Assembly (NCBI GenBank): GCA_020697135.1
Contig: JAJFBM010000015.1
Coordinates: 1 to 51,602, forward strand
DNA length: 51,602 bases
From: Rickettsiaceae bacterium
GTDB taxonomy: Bacteria > Pseudomonadota > Alphaproteobacteria > Rickettsiales > Rickettsiaceae
Direction: 5' to 3'
The position numbers were made by a program, and so were the translations under genes. The notes under the pieces were generated by a model. The model was not told the origin of the DNA, searched no databases, and was given only the letters and a program-made list of their open reading frames with translations. This document shows positions 50,426 through 51,602 of the stretch, in pieces; the stretch's first letter is position 1; every line of letters begins with the position of its first letter.

Positions 50426-51602
50426 CTAAAATTTTGTAGTTTGAAGTGTTTTATCTTTTACCCAACCACCTTTTTCCTTTAAGAGGTAATGGGTTGAAAG
50501 AAGTGCTATAGTATTTATAGCAAGTGCAGGTACGATACTATCAAAGCCAATTACATTATCGAGATCATATATTTGCCAGATTAAGAAAGTTAATGCCCCT
50601 GCAGCAGCGCCTGCAAGGAAAGTTCGCTCAGAAGATCTAAAGCCGAAAATACCAAATAACAAAGGTATTGATATAATAGGTATATAAAAGCCTTGTATAA
50701 ATAGAACAAGCTTAAATAGATTATCGAAAGATAAAGCAATAGTTACTACAAAAATTCCACTAATTAAAGTAAAATATCTAGCAATTCTTAGCTCAGCTTT
50801 ATCCGAAAGTTTATCGCCATATAAAGGTTTAATGAAATCATGGGTAAAGGATACGCTTGCTGCATTTATATGAGAATCTGCAGTTGACATAACTACAGCA
50901 ATCATACCAATAATTGCCATACCTTTTAATCCTGAGGGTAGATGCTTGTCTATTAGAAACATAAATGAATTATTAGGAGTAAGGTCGGGATTGATAGCAA
51001 GGGCTACAAGTCCAATCATACCTGCAAAAAAGCAATAAGGGAGGAATGTATATGCTGACAGCTTAAATGAATCATGGATTTGTTTAGTGTCTTTAGCCAT
51101 GAGCATCCTTTGCATAGTGGTAGGGAGAATCCCTGGAAAAGTAAAGAAAATAAATAGTATCAAGTAGTTAAGAAACGATTCATTTTCCATAATGGTTAAA
51201 TGACTTTCTGGTATACGTTGGAATAATCCTTCATAACCACTTATACATTCGAGCGAGACATTATAAATCATTGGGATAGTTGTAGCCAGAGTTATGAACT
51301 GAATCACATCAGTAAACGTTACAGCTTTAATACCGCCGAAGCTTGAATAAGCAATAATAATGAAACAACTAATTAAAGTAGAAGCTAGAAATGGTATATC
51401 CAGAAAATAACTAAAGAATACTGAAAGGGCTTTAACTTGGGCTGCAACGAAACCTATGCATACTAATGTGCCTGATATCGCAGCTACATATTTACCTGCT
51501 CTGCCGTAAACGACTTGAAGTATATCGCCTACTGATATTAAACCGAGGAATGGTCTCATACGTGGGGCAAGAATATATGCAATTATTAAATTATCTAGTA
51601 CT
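50426..51602 (-). CDS. Sodium:solute symporter (SSS family), upstream copy, partial
   Basis: The frame stays open to the window edge; the part seen starts within the third helix (DNLIIAYILAPRMRP, matching CNIIIAYIIAPRVKP of the next gene). An internal Met at 51559 is not the real start. The rest matches its paralogue along the whole length (SSFGGIKAVTFTDVIQF, ADSHINAASVSFTHD), ending with the shared LLSTHYLLKEKGGWVK. Tandem gene duplication is clear. Small differences near ADSHINAA could alter specificity. Confidence 0.92.
   Translation of the reverse strand, partial: VLDNLIIAYILAPRMRPFLGLISVGDILQVVYGRAGKYVAAISGTLVCIGFVAAQVKALSVFFSYFLDIPFLASTLISCFIIIAYSSFGGIKAVTFTDVIQFITLATTIPMIYNVSLECISGYEGLFQRIPESHLTIMENESFLNYLILFIFFTFPGILPTTMQRMLMAKDTKQIHDSFKLSAYTFLPYCFFAGMIGLVALAINPDLTPNNSFMFLIDKHLPSGLKGMAIIGMIAVVMSTADSHINAASVSFTHDFIKPLYGDKLSDKAELRIARYFTLISGIFVVTIALSFDNLFKLVLFIQGFYIPIISIPLLFGIFGFRSSERTFLAGAAAGALTFLIWQIYDLDNVIGFDSIVPALAINTIALLSTHYLLKEKGGWVKDKTLQTTKF

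Overview
The window looks like a piece of an AT-rich, host-associated alphaproteobacterium of the order Rickettsiales. The evidence is a 23S-5S rRNA pair with its own promoter and no adjacent 16S gene, Rickettsiales-like rRNA and Nuo sequences, and many ankyrin-repeat and leucine-rich-repeat proteins. Lipid A genes (lpxD, fabZ, lpxI) argue against Anaplasmataceae. The abundance of repeat proteins suggests a Midichloriaceae-like protist symbiont; that placement is inference.

Layout. 1-3.4 kb: the end of an mrp/apbC gene, a small membrane protein, a broken second copy of mrp, and a membrane-anchored GT8 glycosyltransferase. 3.6-20.3 kb: an accessory region built around 23S and 5S rRNA. It holds three LRR proteins, two paralogous ankyrin/HExxH proteins separated by a decayed 5S copy, a methyltransferase, a small XRE-cupin/YbaK/DUF2000 regulon, a beta-solenoid secreted protein and a large ankyrin protein. 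20.4-31.3 kb: housekeeping genes ppdK, an S9 peptidase, ubiE-ubiB-xth, mutM, an ankyrin gene and pyrH-frr. 31.5-41.8 kb: the operon nuoGHIJKLMN-birA. 41.8-51.6 kb: two unknown proteins, lpxD-fabZ-lpxI-ppa, a hemerythrin-like protein, tRNA-Ala(GGC), a modular repeat protein and two tandem sodium:solute symporters.

The most striking observations are lesions in genes that should be indispensable. The 23S gene lacks about 85-95 nt of domain V, including the universal GACGGAAAGACC segment of the peptidyl-transferase region. NuoL lacks about 60 residues in frame, including the GKSAQ...[20 protein letters not shown] core. The S9 peptidase and the repeat protein after tRNA-Ala each have an in-frame TAA between a good translation start and the rest of an open coding sequence. 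A second mrp copy is frameshifted by a 31-bp tandem duplication. These could be real decay, assembly or sequencing faults, or recoding/fragmented RNA; read mapping would decide. A second theme is duplication: a [5S rRNA + ankyrin/HExxH gene] unit has been duplicated, leaving a 120-nt divergent 5S relic that keeps its length and terminal helix.

By function: complex I and Ubi proteins serve respiration, PPDK and Ppa link PPi and phosphoenolpyruvate metabolism, and Lpx/FabZ build lipid A and fatty acids. The LRR, ankyrin and modular repeat proteins are candidate host-interaction proteins, with no secretion evidence beyond composition.
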